17,911 nucleotides of DNA from CAIPVR01 sp049316905 (lineage in GTDB: Bacteria > Actinomycetota > Acidimicrobiia > Acidimicrobiales > Microtrichaceae), in NCBI GenBank assembly GCA_049316905.1, contig JBMOJH010000068.1, positions 1 to 17,911 of the forward strand, read 5' to 3'. Made by a program: the position numbers and the translations under genes. A model generated the notes under the pieces. The model worked only from the letters and a program-made list of their open reading frames with translations, made no database searches and had not been told where the DNA came from. Below are positions 6,309 to 13,924 of the stretch, in pieces. How positions within the stretch are numbered: position 1 is the stretch's first letter; each line of letters opens with the position of its first letter.

Positions 6309-7777
6309 GGGCCCTGCGAGTGCTGCTCGTGCTCGGGGTGGTGGCAGCGCTGGCCGCGCTGGTCGTGCTCGGTGGCGACGGATCGGGTCCGACGCCGGCG
6401 GCCCTCGACCGCCCGGCGGTCCCCGCTGCGCCGGGCGACGGCACCGTGTCGGGCACTTGGTACTGCGTCGCCGGCACCGACGGCCGAGCTCAGGCGCCCA
6501 CGCACGAGGTGGTGGTGACCAACCCCACGCCGCGACCGGTCCCGGTCACGCTCACCGCCTACGGCGCGTCGGGTCCGCGGCCCCCGGTGTCGGTGGACGT
6601 GCCGGCGGCCAGCCCGTACGTGGTCGACGTGGACACCACCTTCGGTGAGGCGGGCCTGTCGGTGATGGTCGAGTCGCCGTCGGGCTCGGTGGTGGCGGCC
6701 CACCGCCTGCTCAGCGGCGGGGCGGGCGACCAGGAGTCCTGCGCCACGTCCACGTCGGATGCCGTGTGGTTCCCGGCGCTGGCGACGAGCCGGGGTGCCT
6801 CCGCGGTGCTCACGCTGTTCAACCCGTTCGCCTCCGACGCGGGGGTCGACGTCTCGGTGGTGCTCGACTCCGGCGTACGCACCCCGAGCGAGCTGACCGG
6901 CGTGGTCGTGCCCGCGGGTACGGTGAAGGTGCTCGACCTGTCCCAGTCCGTCCAGCGCCGCGACCAGTTCGCGCTGCAGGTCACCTCCCGATCCGGCCGG
7001 GTGCTCGCCGAGGCCACACAGGGCTTCGACGGCTCGACCGGTCCGGTCGGCCTCCGGCTCGAGCTCGGGGTGAACGGGCCCGCGCCGGCATGGGCCTTCG
7101 CCGGAGGGTTCACCGGCGCCGGCGCCACCGAACAGGTGGTGGTGGTGAACCCGAGCGAGCGGAAGGCCAAGGTGGAGGTGCAGGTCACGACCTTCGGTGC
7201 GGTGGACAACGCCCCGGAGCCGATCACCCTCGACGTGGCCCCGCTCCGCTATGCGGTGGTCGACCTGACCACCGAGGGGCGGGTGTCGGGCACCGGCTAC
7301 CACTCGATCGTGGTGCGGTCCCCGGATGTCGACGTGGTCGCGGCCCGGCTCACCTCGGTGACCGGTCCGCCCGCCGCACCGCCCGAGCCCGACGTGGCGG
7401 TCCGCCCCGCGGTCACGAGCGGCGTGGCGGTGGGGACGGGCTCGTCGATCGCGGCGGGCCGCTGGATCGTGCCGGCGGTCGACGCCGGGGCGGAACCCGC
7501 CCCGGTGGTGTTCGTCCACAACCCGGGGCGGGGCATCGCGCTGGTGTCGACCACCCTGATCGGTGGCGACGGCACGTCGTCGGAGGTCGAGGTCCCTGCC
7601 GGCGACAGCGTGGCCGTGTCGGTGCCCGGACCGGCCGGCGGCACCGTCACCGGGGTGGAGCTCACCTCGATGACCCCGCTGGTGGTGGAGCAGCTCGCCA
7701 CGTTCGGCGACACCGACCTGTCGTTCAACCTCGCGGTGCCGGCCCGGAGCCGCACCGGGGTCGTCGGGCTCGGCTGA
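6305..7777 (+). CDS. DUF5719-like secreted protein with four beta-sandwich-like repeats
   Basis: A 490-residue protein exported through, or held by, a hydrophobic segment at residues 4-23, leaving a low-complexity Gly/Pro linker and then a beta-rich exterior. Four repeats are visible by eye. Each has an Asn-Pro pair after a run of valines (Asn73, Asn173, Asn282, Asn406), then an alternating Val/Thr strand, then a VPAG-like turn and a segment ending like VVAA. It has only two cysteines, Cys54 and Cys146, which could form one disulfide. I recognise it as resembling DUF5719, a family found beside such glycosyltransferases in actinobacteria; no reaction is known to me. The ATG overlaps the preceding stop in ATGA, with GGAGGG six bases upstream, so the two are translationally coupled. 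A structural or accessory partner of the glycosyltransferase is the likeliest role. Confidence 0.83.
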   Translation: MRALRVLLVLGVVAALAALVVLGGDGSGPTPAALDRPAVPAAPGDGTVSGTWYCVAGTDGRAQAPTHEVVVTNPTPRPVPVTLTAYGASGPRPPVSVDVPAASPYVVDVDTTFGEAGLSVMVESPSGSVVAAHRLLSGGAGDQESCATSTSDAVWFPALATSRGASAVLTLFNPFASDAGVDVSVVLDSGVRTPSELTGVVVPAGTVKVLDLSQSVQRRDQFALQVTSRSGRVLAEATQGFDGSTGPVGLRLELGVNGPAPAWAFAGGFTGAGATEQVVVVNPSERKAKVEVQVTTFGAVDNAPEPITLDVAPLRYAVVDLTTEGRVSGTGYHSIVVRSPDVDVVAARLTSVTGPPAAPPEPDVAVRPAVTSGVAVGTGSSIAAGRWIVPAVDAGAEPAPVVFVHNPGRGIALVSTTLIGGDGTSSEVEVPAGDSVAVSVPGPAGGTVTGVELTSMTPLVVEQLATFGDTDLSFNLAVPARSRTGVVGLG

Positions 7778-7796
7778 GGCGGGGCACACTCCGTCC

Positions 7797-8264
7797 GTGG
7801 ACCGGCTGCTCGTCGCCCTCGCACTCGCCGCCGTGGCCGTGGGCGTGGCCCTCCTCGTTCAGCGTCGCCGGCCGGGCCCCGCGCCGGCCCCGTCGCCCGA
7901 CGGCTTCCGGGCCCCCGACCAGCTCGACCGCGCCGACTTCCCGCGGCCGGAGGCGCCGTGGCTGGTGGCCGTGTTCACCTCGGCGACCTGCTCGACGTGC
8001 GCCGCGGTGCGCGAGCGCGCCCAGGTGCTCGACAGCGCGGACGTGGCCGTGTGCGACGTGGAGGTGGGGGAGCGCCCCGACCTCCACACCCGCTACGGCA
8101 TCGAGGCCGTGCCCATCGTGGTGGTCGCCGACTCGGCGGGCGTGGCCCGCGCGTCATTCGTGGGACCCGTCAGCGCCACCCACCTGTGGGCCGCGGTGGC
8201 CGAGGCACGCGAGCCGGGCTCGGTGCCGGAGGGCTGCTCAGGCCACGACGACGCCGAGGGGTGA
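7797..8264 (+). CDS. Membrane-anchored thioredoxin-fold protein with a CSTC motif
   Basis: A 155-residue protein with a single N-terminal membrane helix (about 3-21) and a thioredoxin-like domain (about 54-138). The domain has the redox pair Cys65-Ser-Thr-Cys68 after VAVFTSA, and the cis-proline at Val105-Pro106 before a VVV strand. Cys86 and Cys147 are additional. It probably makes, breaks or shuffles disulfides. The GTG start is 19 bases after the DUF5719 stop, without a strong ribosome-binding site, and puts the membrane helix at the very N-terminus. QRRR directly after the helix would by the positive-inside rule favour a cytoplasmic domain, which is odd if the target is the exported neighbour. 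The gene's last 27 bases overlap the tail of the DUF1501 gene on the other strand. Confidence 0.85.
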   Translation: MDRLLVALALAAVAVGVALLVQRRRPGPAPAPSPDGFRAPDQLDRADFPRPEAPWLVAVFTSATCSTCAAVRERAQVLDSADVAVCDVEVGERPDLHTRYGIEAVPIVVVADSAGVARASFVGPVSATHLWAAVAEAREPGSVPEGCSGHDDAEG

Positions 8265-9650
8265 GCCGGGCCGGAAGGTCGGGAACACCGCGGCACGGTC
8301 GGTGGCCCCGCCCCTGACCGACAGCACCTCCCACATGACCTGGCGGTAGTCGTTGAGCACGGCGAGGTCGCCCTCGGGACCCTGGGTGATGGCGTCGGGG
8401 AAGGCGCCGTGCACCCCGCCGCGCACCTTGCGGCCGAGCACGAACATGGCACCCGCCCGGCCGTGGTCGGTGCCGCCGGAGCCGTTCTCGTCGATGGTGC
8501 GGCCGAACTCCGAGACCGAGACCAGCGTGACCTCGTCCATCGCGGTGCCGAGGTCGGTGTAGAAGGCCTGCAGGGCGTTGGCCAGGCGCCCGGCCCGGAA
8601 CCGGAAGTAGCCGTTGGGGTCCTCGGGCACGCCCTGTTCGCCGTGGGTGTCCCACCCGCCGGCGTCGATCGCCACCGCCCGCAGTCCCACATCCGCGCGG
8701 ATGAGGCGCGCGGTCTCGCGCAGGCTGGTCGAGAGGTCGTCGGTGCCGTAGACCGCGCCGTTCTGCGGACCGGGGTCCGCGGGCAGCGCGGCGAGGAGGC
8801 CCACCACGTCGAGGGTGTCGGCGCCGGTGTCGCCGAGCAGTCCCGACCCCCGGTCGTAGAGGCTCACCAGGGCGGTGCGGGCCCGGGTGGTGTTCGAGAA
8901 GCCACGGACGCCGAAGCCGGCGATCGATGCCATCGAGAACGACCGGGCCGGCCCCCGCAACGAGGCCGGCAGCGTGCTGCCGCGACCCACCGCACCCAGG
9001 CGGTCCAGGCCGGGCACGCCCGTGAGATAGCGGTTGAGGAATCCGTTGGTCACGCTCGCCGTCGCGCTGCCCGCCTCGACCATCCGTTCGGCGTCGAAGT
9101 GGCTCCGCGACGAGGACTCCGCGGCGGGGAGTCCGGCAGCGTGAACGACGGCGAGATGGCCCGCGCTCCACGCCCCGGCGTGGAGCGCCTCCATGCCGGG
9201 GTGGAGGGCGAACGTGCCCGAGAGCGGGAACGAACCCACGGCGCCGCCCGCCACGAGCGGCAGCCCGGCCACCCCGGCGGGATTGGTGAACTCCCCGGGG
9301 TCCTTCACCCGCAGCGTGGGCCGCAGGGCGCGGTAGGTCGGCATCTGGAACGGGGCCACCAGGTTGAGTCCGTCGGCACCGCCCCGCAGGAACACCAGGA
9401 CCACCACGTCGCCGGTGGCAGGTGCAGCGGGTGTGGCGAAGGCCATCTGGCTGCCGGTGGAGGACCAGGCGAGCGCGCCGGCCCCGGCGGCCACGACGCC
9501 GAGGAACCCCCGGCGCGAGGGGACCCGCCCGTGCTCGCCGGTGTCGGCGTCCGCCCCGGCCGGCGGGTGGTCGTGCTCGCAGTGCGTGGCCATGCAGGCT
9601 CCGGTCGTCGTCGGGGGTGCGGTCGGGGTTGCTGTCGTGGATGCGGTCAT
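8238..9650 (-). CDS. DUF1501 family protein with a Tat signal
   Basis: A 470-residue exported protein of the DUF1501 family, related in fold to alkaline phosphatase/sulfatase-type enzymes; its reaction is not established. The twin-arginine signal SRRGFL is at 45-50, followed by an Ala/Gly-rich hydrophobic stretch and an AFA/TPA cleavage-like site near 70-75. Family landmarks follow: FLRGGADGLN (87-96), SRSHFDAERM (181-190), GGWDTHG (331-337), EFGRT (381-385) and GTDHG (393-397), the last three rich in likely metal ligands. GGGAG is not present, but GGGAG-like GGGAGCC precedes the ATG at 9650 by six bases. An ATG at codon 20 has a similar upstream GGAG, so the first 19 residues are uncertain. 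It follows the DUF1800 gene by 13 bases, the usual pairing, and overlaps the thioredoxin-like gene tail to tail. Confidence 0.93.
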   Translation of the reverse strand: MTASTTATPTAPPTTTGACMATHCEHDHPPAGADADTGEHGRVPSRRGFLGVVAAGAGALAWSSTGSQMAFATPAAPATGDVVVLVFLRGGADGLNLVAPFQMPTYRALRPTLRVKDPGEFTNPAGVAGLPLVAGGAVGSFPLSGTFALHPGMEALHAGAWSAGHLAVVHAAGLPAAESSSRSHFDAERMVEAGSATASVTNGFLNRYLTGVPGLDRLGAVGRGSTLPASLRGPARSFSMASIAGFGVRGFSNTTRARTALVSLYDRGSGLLGDTGADTLDVVGLLAALPADPGPQNGAVYGTDDLSTSLRETARLIRADVGLRAVAIDAGGWDTHGEQGVPEDPNGYFRFRAGRLANALQAFYTDLGTAMDEVTLVSVSEFGRTIDENGSGGTDHGRAGAMFVLGRKVRGGVHGAFPDAITQGPEGDLAVLNDYRQVMWEVLSVRGGATDRAAVFPTFRPGSPLGVVVA

Positions 9651-9663
9651 CGTCGGCTCCCGG

Positions 9664-11373
9664 TCATCGCTGGAGGAAGGTCGGGTGTGCCATGAGCAGT
9701 CCGAGCGCCATCGCCCAGGCCGTGGCGGATCCGGCGAGGGCGCCGGCCGCGCCCGTGGGCGACACGTTGGCGGCGGCGGCGATCGCGTCGGCGTCCGCCG
9801 GGGGGAGCGGGTACTGGAAGGTCCGGTCGGCCACCGCGACGAGCAGGTCGCGCACGGTCGCGGGGAGCGGAGACGGGAGCAGCGCGGCGGGGTCCACCGT
9901 GACGCGTTGGGCCTGGGCGGCGTCGGTGACCTGGTTTCGGGCCAGGCGGGCCGCGAACTCCCAGCGCTTGAGGAGGCCCTCGGCGGAGATCCAGTCCACC
10001 GCGCGGTCGGGCCATCCGTCGGGCGTGTGCCGTTCGTGCAGCGGCTGGCCGAGTGTCTGGCCGGCCAGCGACAGCCGGCCCGCCGCGTGGCCCACCGGAT
10101 CCGTGCCGATGGCGGCCCGCGTGGCCCGGAGCGCCGCGGTCATCCACTCGAACGGCCGGCTCACCTTCTTCCCGGCGGAGGCCGCGAACTCGTCGGAGAG
10201 GAACAGCGCCCGCAGGACCGGGGCGATTGCCGTGTCGTTGGCGAGATAGACCGCGGCGAGGCGGTCCACGAGCCCCCGTGGCGGCTCGTCGTCCACGAAG
10301 TGACGCACGAGCTTCCACGACAGGTAGCGCGCCGTGGACGGGTGCCGGGCCAGGAACGTCACCAGCGACACGCCGTCGGTCTCGCCCTGCCCGTAGGTGC
10401 GGGCCGGACGGGACCAGGCGCCGCCGAGCACCGACAGCGCCTCACGGCTGTGCTGCCACGGCGCGAACCGGTACGAGTACTTCGCCGCGCCGGCATCCCA
10501 GTTGATCGTCCAGCCCGACATCACCTTCGCCACGGCCCGCACGTCGGCCTCGGTGTAGACGTGCGCGCCGTCGATGATCCCGAGGGAGTGCAGCTCGAGC
10601 AGCTCCCTCCCGTAGTTCTCGTTCACGCCCTGGGCCGCGAAGGCGTCGGAGCGGTAGTTGTCGAGGTACACGAGCATGGCGGGCGACCGGGCCGACGCGA
10701 GGAGCATGTCGGCGAAGCGGCCCAGTGCATGGGGGCGGATCACGTCGCGCTCGTACGACGTGCGCAGCTGGGTCAGCCACGACATCCGGCGCCACACGTT
10801 GAGGTGGCTCGACCAGAACTGGCACATCACCTCGTGGAGCTGGCGGCCCGAGTACACCGCGCGCAGCAGGGTGGCGTGGTCGAGCTCGCCGAACAGCCGG
10901 GTCTCGTCGGAGCGGTAGGTGTCGTTCGCCGAGTCCGTGCCGTTGAGGGTCAGGTAGCCGGCGAGCAGGCCCTCGGCGTCCGGAAGGTCCGGGCGGAGCT
11001 GCTCGTCGATCCACGCCGCGCCGCCGATCGTGAGAATCCGGTCGACCACTGCGGGCGTGGCGCCCATCGTGGCGCGCCGGGCCAGGAGCCGGGCCGCTGC
11101 GACGGACGGTGCCACCGGTGCGGCGGGCGGCGGGACCACCCCGGAGGCGCGGTCCGGCGCCGGAGGTGCACACGCGGCGGCGAGCAGGCCGACGCCCGTC
11201 GCGGCCGCGCCGCCGAGGATGCCGCGGCGAGTCCGGACCCCCGGGCGGGGGCCCGTCGGTGCCGCTGGTGCCGTGTCGTGTGTCGTCGCACGGCCCGACG
11301 CGACCGGGACGTCGCCGTGGCGGCGTCCCGTCGCGACGACCGTGCCCGCCCCCGGGGTGCCGTCCATGGGCAC
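9664..11373 (-). CDS. DUF1800 family protein, probable Tat-exported lipoprotein
   Basis: A 569-residue member of the DUF1800 family, mostly helical, of unknown reaction and typically encoded next to DUF1501. A twin-arginine motif TRRGIL is at 48-53, followed by a hydrophobic Gly/Ala stretch and a lipobox-like LAAAC ending at Cys68, so the protein is probably lipid-anchored outside the membrane. Family landmarks are ARLLARRATMG (94-104), FWSSHLNV (186-193), NENYGRELLELHSLG (251-265) and WKLVRHFV. The start is uncertain: GTG at 11373 and ATG at 11367 are both in frame, neither with a clear ribosome-binding site, and the 47 residues before the arginine pair are long for a Tat signal. It lies 57 bases downstream of ftsH and 13 bases upstream of the DUF1501 gene. 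Confidence 0.92.
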   Translation of the reverse strand: MPMDGTPGAGTVVATGRRHGDVPVASGRATTHDTAPAAPTGPRPGVRTRRGILGGAAATGVGLLAAACAPPAPDRASGVVPPPAAPVAPSVAAARLLARRATMGATPAVVDRILTIGGAAWIDEQLRPDLPDAEGLLAGYLTLNGTDSANDTYRSDETRLFGELDHATLLRAVYSGRQLHEVMCQFWSSHLNVWRRMSWLTQLRTSYERDVIRPHALGRFADMLLASARSPAMLVYLDNYRSDAFAAQGVNENYGRELLELHSLGIIDGAHVYTEADVRAVAKVMSGWTINWDAGAAKYSYRFAPWQHSREALSVLGGAWSRPARTYGQGETDGVSLVTFLARHPSTARYLSWKLVRHFVDDEPPRGLVDRLAAVYLANDTAIAPVLRALFLSDEFAASAGKKVSRPFEWMTAALRATRAAIGTDPVGHAAGRLSLAGQTLGQPLHERHTPDGWPDRAVDWISAEGLLKRWEFAARLARNQVTDAAQAQRVTVDPAALLPSPLPATVRDLLVAVADRTFQYPLPPADADAIAAAANVSPTGAAGALAGSATAWAMALGLLMAHPTFLQR

Positions 11374-11407
11374 CCCATCGGCGGGCGGGCCCCCGGAACT
11401 TGAGCCG

Positions 11408-11424
11408 GACCCCGGGCCGGGGTC
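11408..11424 (-). terminator. GC-rich hairpin between ftsH and the DUF1800 gene
   Basis: GACCCC and GGGGTC form a perfect six-base-pair stem around a five-base loop in the 57-base gap after the ftsH stop. There is no T-run on either side, so it is not a classic intrinsic terminator. It may attenuate read-through from ftsH, stabilise the ftsH transcript end, or be chance in this GC-rich DNA. Confidence 0.25.
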
Positions 11425-11430
11425 GCCCCG

Positions 11431-13488
11431 TCAGTCCGAGGTTGGTGCGGGACGGGGTCGCGGCGGCGTCGCCGGCGGGGGCATGGGGGCCGCCACCGAG
11501 GGCTGCGTGGGAATCACGTTGGGCCGCGGGCTGGGCGCCAGGTGCGGCGGCAGCGGCGGCGGAACGGCGGAGCCGCCGGCCGGGTTCACCGGTGGCGGGG
11601 CGGGCGTCGGCGACGGCGACGGCACGTCGGGCTCGGTGCCGTTGGCGACTCGGATCAGGCGGCTGACCTCGCTGCCGGAGATCGTCTCCTGCTCGAGGAG
11701 CGCCCGGGCGACCAGGTCGAGCGCCCGCCGGTTGGTCGTGAGCAACTCGGTGCAGCGCTCCTCGCCCTGGCGGAGCATCTTCTCCACCTCGGTGTCGATC
11801 GCCCGGGCCGTGGCCTCGGAGTACTCGCGCTGGTGGCCGAAGTCCTCACCGAGGAAGACGGGTCCGGAGGTGCCCCACGCGCGCGGGCCGATCTCGTCGC
11901 TCATGCCGAACTCGGTGACCATCTTGCGGGCCCGTTCGGTGGACACCTGCAGGTCGTTCGCCGCGCCGGTGGAGCGGTGCCCGAACACCAGGTCCTCGGC
12001 CACGCGGCCGCCCATGGCCACCACGATGGACTCCTCCAGGTAGTCCTGGCCGTAGGCGTGCTTCTCCTCCTCCGGCAGCTGCTGGGTGACACCGAGCGCC
12101 ATGCCGCGGGGGAGGATCGTGACCTTGTGCACCGGGTCAGCGTTGGGCAGGAGCGCCGCGCACAGGGCGTGGCCCGCCTCGTGGTAGGCGGTGATCTCCT
12201 TCTCGCGGTCCGACAGGACCATGGACTCGCGGCGCTGGCCCATGAGCACCCGGTCGCGGGCGTCCTCGAAGTCGTGCATCTCCACGACCTTCGAACCTCG
12301 GCGCACCGCGGTGAGCGCGGACTCGTTCACGAGGTTGGCCAGGTCCGCGCCGCTCATGCCCGGCGTGCCACGGGCCACCAGGTCGAGGTCGACGTCGGGG
12401 GCCAGCTTCTTGTGGCGGACGTGGACCGCGAGGATGGCCTTGCGGTCGTCGAGCTCGGGCAGCGGTACCACGACCTGGCGGTCGAAACGGCCGGGACGCA
12501 GCAGCGCCGGGTCGAGGATGTCGGGCCGGTTGGTGGCGGCCATCATCACGATGCCCTCGGAGCCCTCGAAGCCGTCCATCTCCGACAGCATCTGGTTCAG
12601 GGTCTGTTCGCGCTCGTCGTGGCCGCCGCCCAGACCCGCGCCGCGCTTGCGGCCGACCGAGTCGATCTCGTCGATGAAGATGATCGCCCGCCCGTGCTTG
12701 CGGGCCGACTCGAACAGGTCGCGCACGCGGCTCGCGCCGACGCCCACGAACATCTCCATGAAGTCGGAGCCCGAGACGGAGAGGAAGGGCACGCCGGCCT
12801 CGCCGGCGACCGCCCGGGCGATGAGGGTCTTGCCGGTGCCGGGGGGACCCACGAGCAGCACGCCCTTGGGGATGCGCGCACCGATCTCCAGGAAGCGCTC
12901 CGGCTCCTTGAGGAAGTCGACGACCTCCTTGATCTCGGTCTTGACGCCCTCGTAGCCGGCCACGTCGGTGAACAGGGTGGCGGGACGCTCGGTGGTGTAC
13001 GTCTTCGCCCGCGACCGCCCGATCGACATGATCCCGCTCATCTGACCCTGGGCCCGGCGGTTCATCCAGATGAAGAAGCCGACGATGAGCGCCAACGGCA
13101 GCAGCAGCGGGATGAGCGACACGAAGAAGTTGGGCGACGACGTGTCGAACTTGACCTCGACACCCCGGGAATCCATCTCGGTCAGGAGCTCGGGCGGCGG
13201 CTCCTGCGGGCCCTGGGTGGTGAACTCCTCACCGCTCTTGGTGGTGCCGGTGATCGTGGAGGTGGTGTTGTCCCACGTGACGGTCTTGACGTTGCCCTCA
13301 CCGACCTGCTTGACGAAGGAGGAGTAGGGCACCGGTTCGGTGGAACCCGACGACAGCGACAGGATGCTCACGACCGTGAGCCCGAACACCGCGAGCAGGA
13401 TCCAGACCAGCCAGGTGGGGAGTCCGTTCTCGCCCTTGCCGGGACGGCCCTTGGGGGGCGCGGACGGATCGCGTTGGTCCGATGACAT
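11431..13488 (-). CDS. ftsH: ATP-dependent zinc metalloprotease FtsH
   Basis: Hexameric membrane-bound AAA+ protease that extracts and degrades misfolded membrane proteins and some cytoplasmic regulators. The 685-residue protein has two membrane helices (about 24-46 and 119-141) around an extracytoplasmic domain. The AAA module has Walker A GPPGTGKT (214-221), the pore motif Phe247-Val-Gly, Walker B FIDEID (271-276) and arginine fingers Arg331 and Arg334. The zinc site is HEAGH (436-440), with Asp512 in the NDLQ segment as likely third ligand. All key residues are present, so it should be active. A Pro-rich, Ser/Thr-containing tail of about 60 residues extends past the protease domain, as in other actinobacterial FtsH proteins. 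The ATG at 13488 is preceded by TAGGCT and a six-base gap, suggesting a leaderless transcript. DUF1800 and DUF1501 genes follow on the same strand. Confidence 0.98.
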   Translation of the reverse strand: MSSDQRDPSAPPKGRPGKGENGLPTWLVWILLAVFGLTVVSILSLSSGSTEPVPYSSFVKQVGEGNVKTVTWDNTTSTITGTTKSGEEFTTQGPQEPPPELLTEMDSRGVEVKFDTSSPNFFVSLIPLLLPLALIVGFFIWMNRRAQGQMSGIMSIGRSRAKTYTTERPATLFTDVAGYEGVKTEIKEVVDFLKEPERFLEIGARIPKGVLLVGPPGTGKTLIARAVAGEAGVPFLSVSGSDFMEMFVGVGASRVRDLFESARKHGRAIIFIDEIDSVGRKRGAGLGGGHDEREQTLNQMLSEMDGFEGSEGIVMMAATNRPDILDPALLRPGRFDRQVVVPLPELDDRKAILAVHVRHKKLAPDVDLDLVARGTPGMSGADLANLVNESALTAVRRGSKVVEMHDFEDARDRVLMGQRRESMVLSDREKEITAYHEAGHALCAALLPNADPVHKVTILPRGMALGVTQQLPEEEKHAYGQDYLEESIVVAMGGRVAEDLVFGHRSTGAANDLQVSTERARKMVTEFGMSDEIGPRAWGTSGPVFLGEDFGHQREYSEATARAIDTEVEKMLRQGEERCTELLTTNRRALDLVARALLEQETISGSEVSRLIRVANGTEPDVPSPSPTPAPPPVNPAGGSAVPPPLPPHLAPSPRPNVIPTQPSVAAPMPPPATPPRPRPAPTSD

Positions 13489-13494
13489 GGTGAC

Positions 13495-13500
13495 AGCCTA
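13495..13500 (-). promoter_or_regulatory. Putative -10 element for a leaderless ftsH transcript
   Basis: On the minus strand TAGGCT matches TANNNT and is followed by GTCACC and the ftsH ATG, so transcription should begin at or next to the start codon. No Shine-Dalgarno sequence is present, consistent with leaderless translation, which is common in actinobacteria. The -35 region has no recognisable consensus. Confidence 0.5.
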
Positions 13501-13600
13501 GGTGCCGGACCCGACATTGACCCCGCGAGCGATGCTGGACGGGCCCGCCGGCTGAGCGCCCGCTCGGCGCCGCGTGGCGGCGTTCCGGGCCTCCCCGGGA

Positions 13601-13624
13601 GTCGTGACGGGTGTCGTGACGGGC
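13601..13624. repeat. Tandem 12-base repeat in the ftsH / DUF3499 divergent gap
   Basis: GTCGTGACGGGT at 13601-13612 is followed at once by GTCGTGACGGGC at 13613-13624, identical at 11 of 12 bases. It sits about 100 bases upstream of the ftsH -10 and about 50 upstream of the DUF3499 -10. It is not a known heat-shock operator such as CIRCE or HAIR. One-turn spacing would suit a regulator binding twice on the same helix face. Confidence 0.6.
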
Positions 13625-13672
13625 CCTCGTCGGCCCGGTCGGAGCATCCGCGGGCCCTCCGGGGCGGTTGGG

Positions 13673-13678
13673 TACGGT
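13673..13678 (+). promoter_or_regulatory. Putative -10 element for a leaderless DUF3499 transcript
   Basis: TACGGT matches TANNNT and ends seven bases before the GTG at 13686, placing the expected transcription start on the start codon itself. There is no ribosome-binding site. This supports GTG 13686 over the earlier in-frame GTG at 13668, which lies upstream of the hexamer. Confidence 0.5.
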
Positions 13679-13685
13679 GCCCGAC

Positions 13686-13919
13686 GTGACCAGGTCCTGT
13701 GCCCGCCCCGGATGCGGCCGCCCTGCGGTGGCCACCCTCTCCTACGCCTACGCCGACGGCGTGGTCTGGCTCGAGGACCTCGCCCCGGAGGCGCACCCGA
13801 TGGTCCACGACCTCTGCGGGCCACACGCGGACTCGGTACGTGTGCCGCGCGGCTGGACCCTGCGCGACCAGCGTGGGCTGGCCGCCGGCGGGGTGCAGCT
13901 GGACCTGATCGCCGGCTGA
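13686..13919 (+). CDS. DUF3499 family small zinc-ribbon-like protein
   Basis: A 77-residue cytoplasmic protein matching the actinobacterial DUF3499 family as I recall it: an N-terminal CxxxxCGRPAVATL segment, a YADG turn, and a DLCxxH motif before PRGW. Cys5, Cys10, Cys44 and His47 are candidate ligands for one zinc ion. Its function is unknown to me. In mycobacteria a gene of this family lies close to whiB2, fbiA and mannose-metabolism genes, much as fbiA and gmd lie in this window. I start it at GTG 13686 because of the -10 spacing; GTG 13668 would add six residues. The CPBP protease gene begins five bases after its stop, so the two are probably one transcript. Confidence 0.83.
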   Translation: MTRSCARPGCGRPAVATLSYAYADGVVWLEDLAPEAHPMVHDLCGPHADSVRVPRGWTLRDQRGLAAGGVQLDLIAG

Positions 13920-13924
13920 TCGCC

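Noticed and set aside
5645..7789. A 714-codon minus-strand open frame opposite the DUF5719 gene
   Set aside because: Low-complexity Arg/His/Gly translation; the plus-strand DUF5719 reading has a signal segment, coupled start and internal repeats.
13495..13685. CIRCE or HAIR heat-shock operator near ftsH
   Set aside because: Neither consensus is present; only the 12-base direct repeat is found.
13574..13924. N-terminal extension of the CPBP protease
   Set aside because: The added 117 residues are a frame-shifted reading of the DUF3499 gene and the promoter region, Arg/Pro-rich and without membrane segments.
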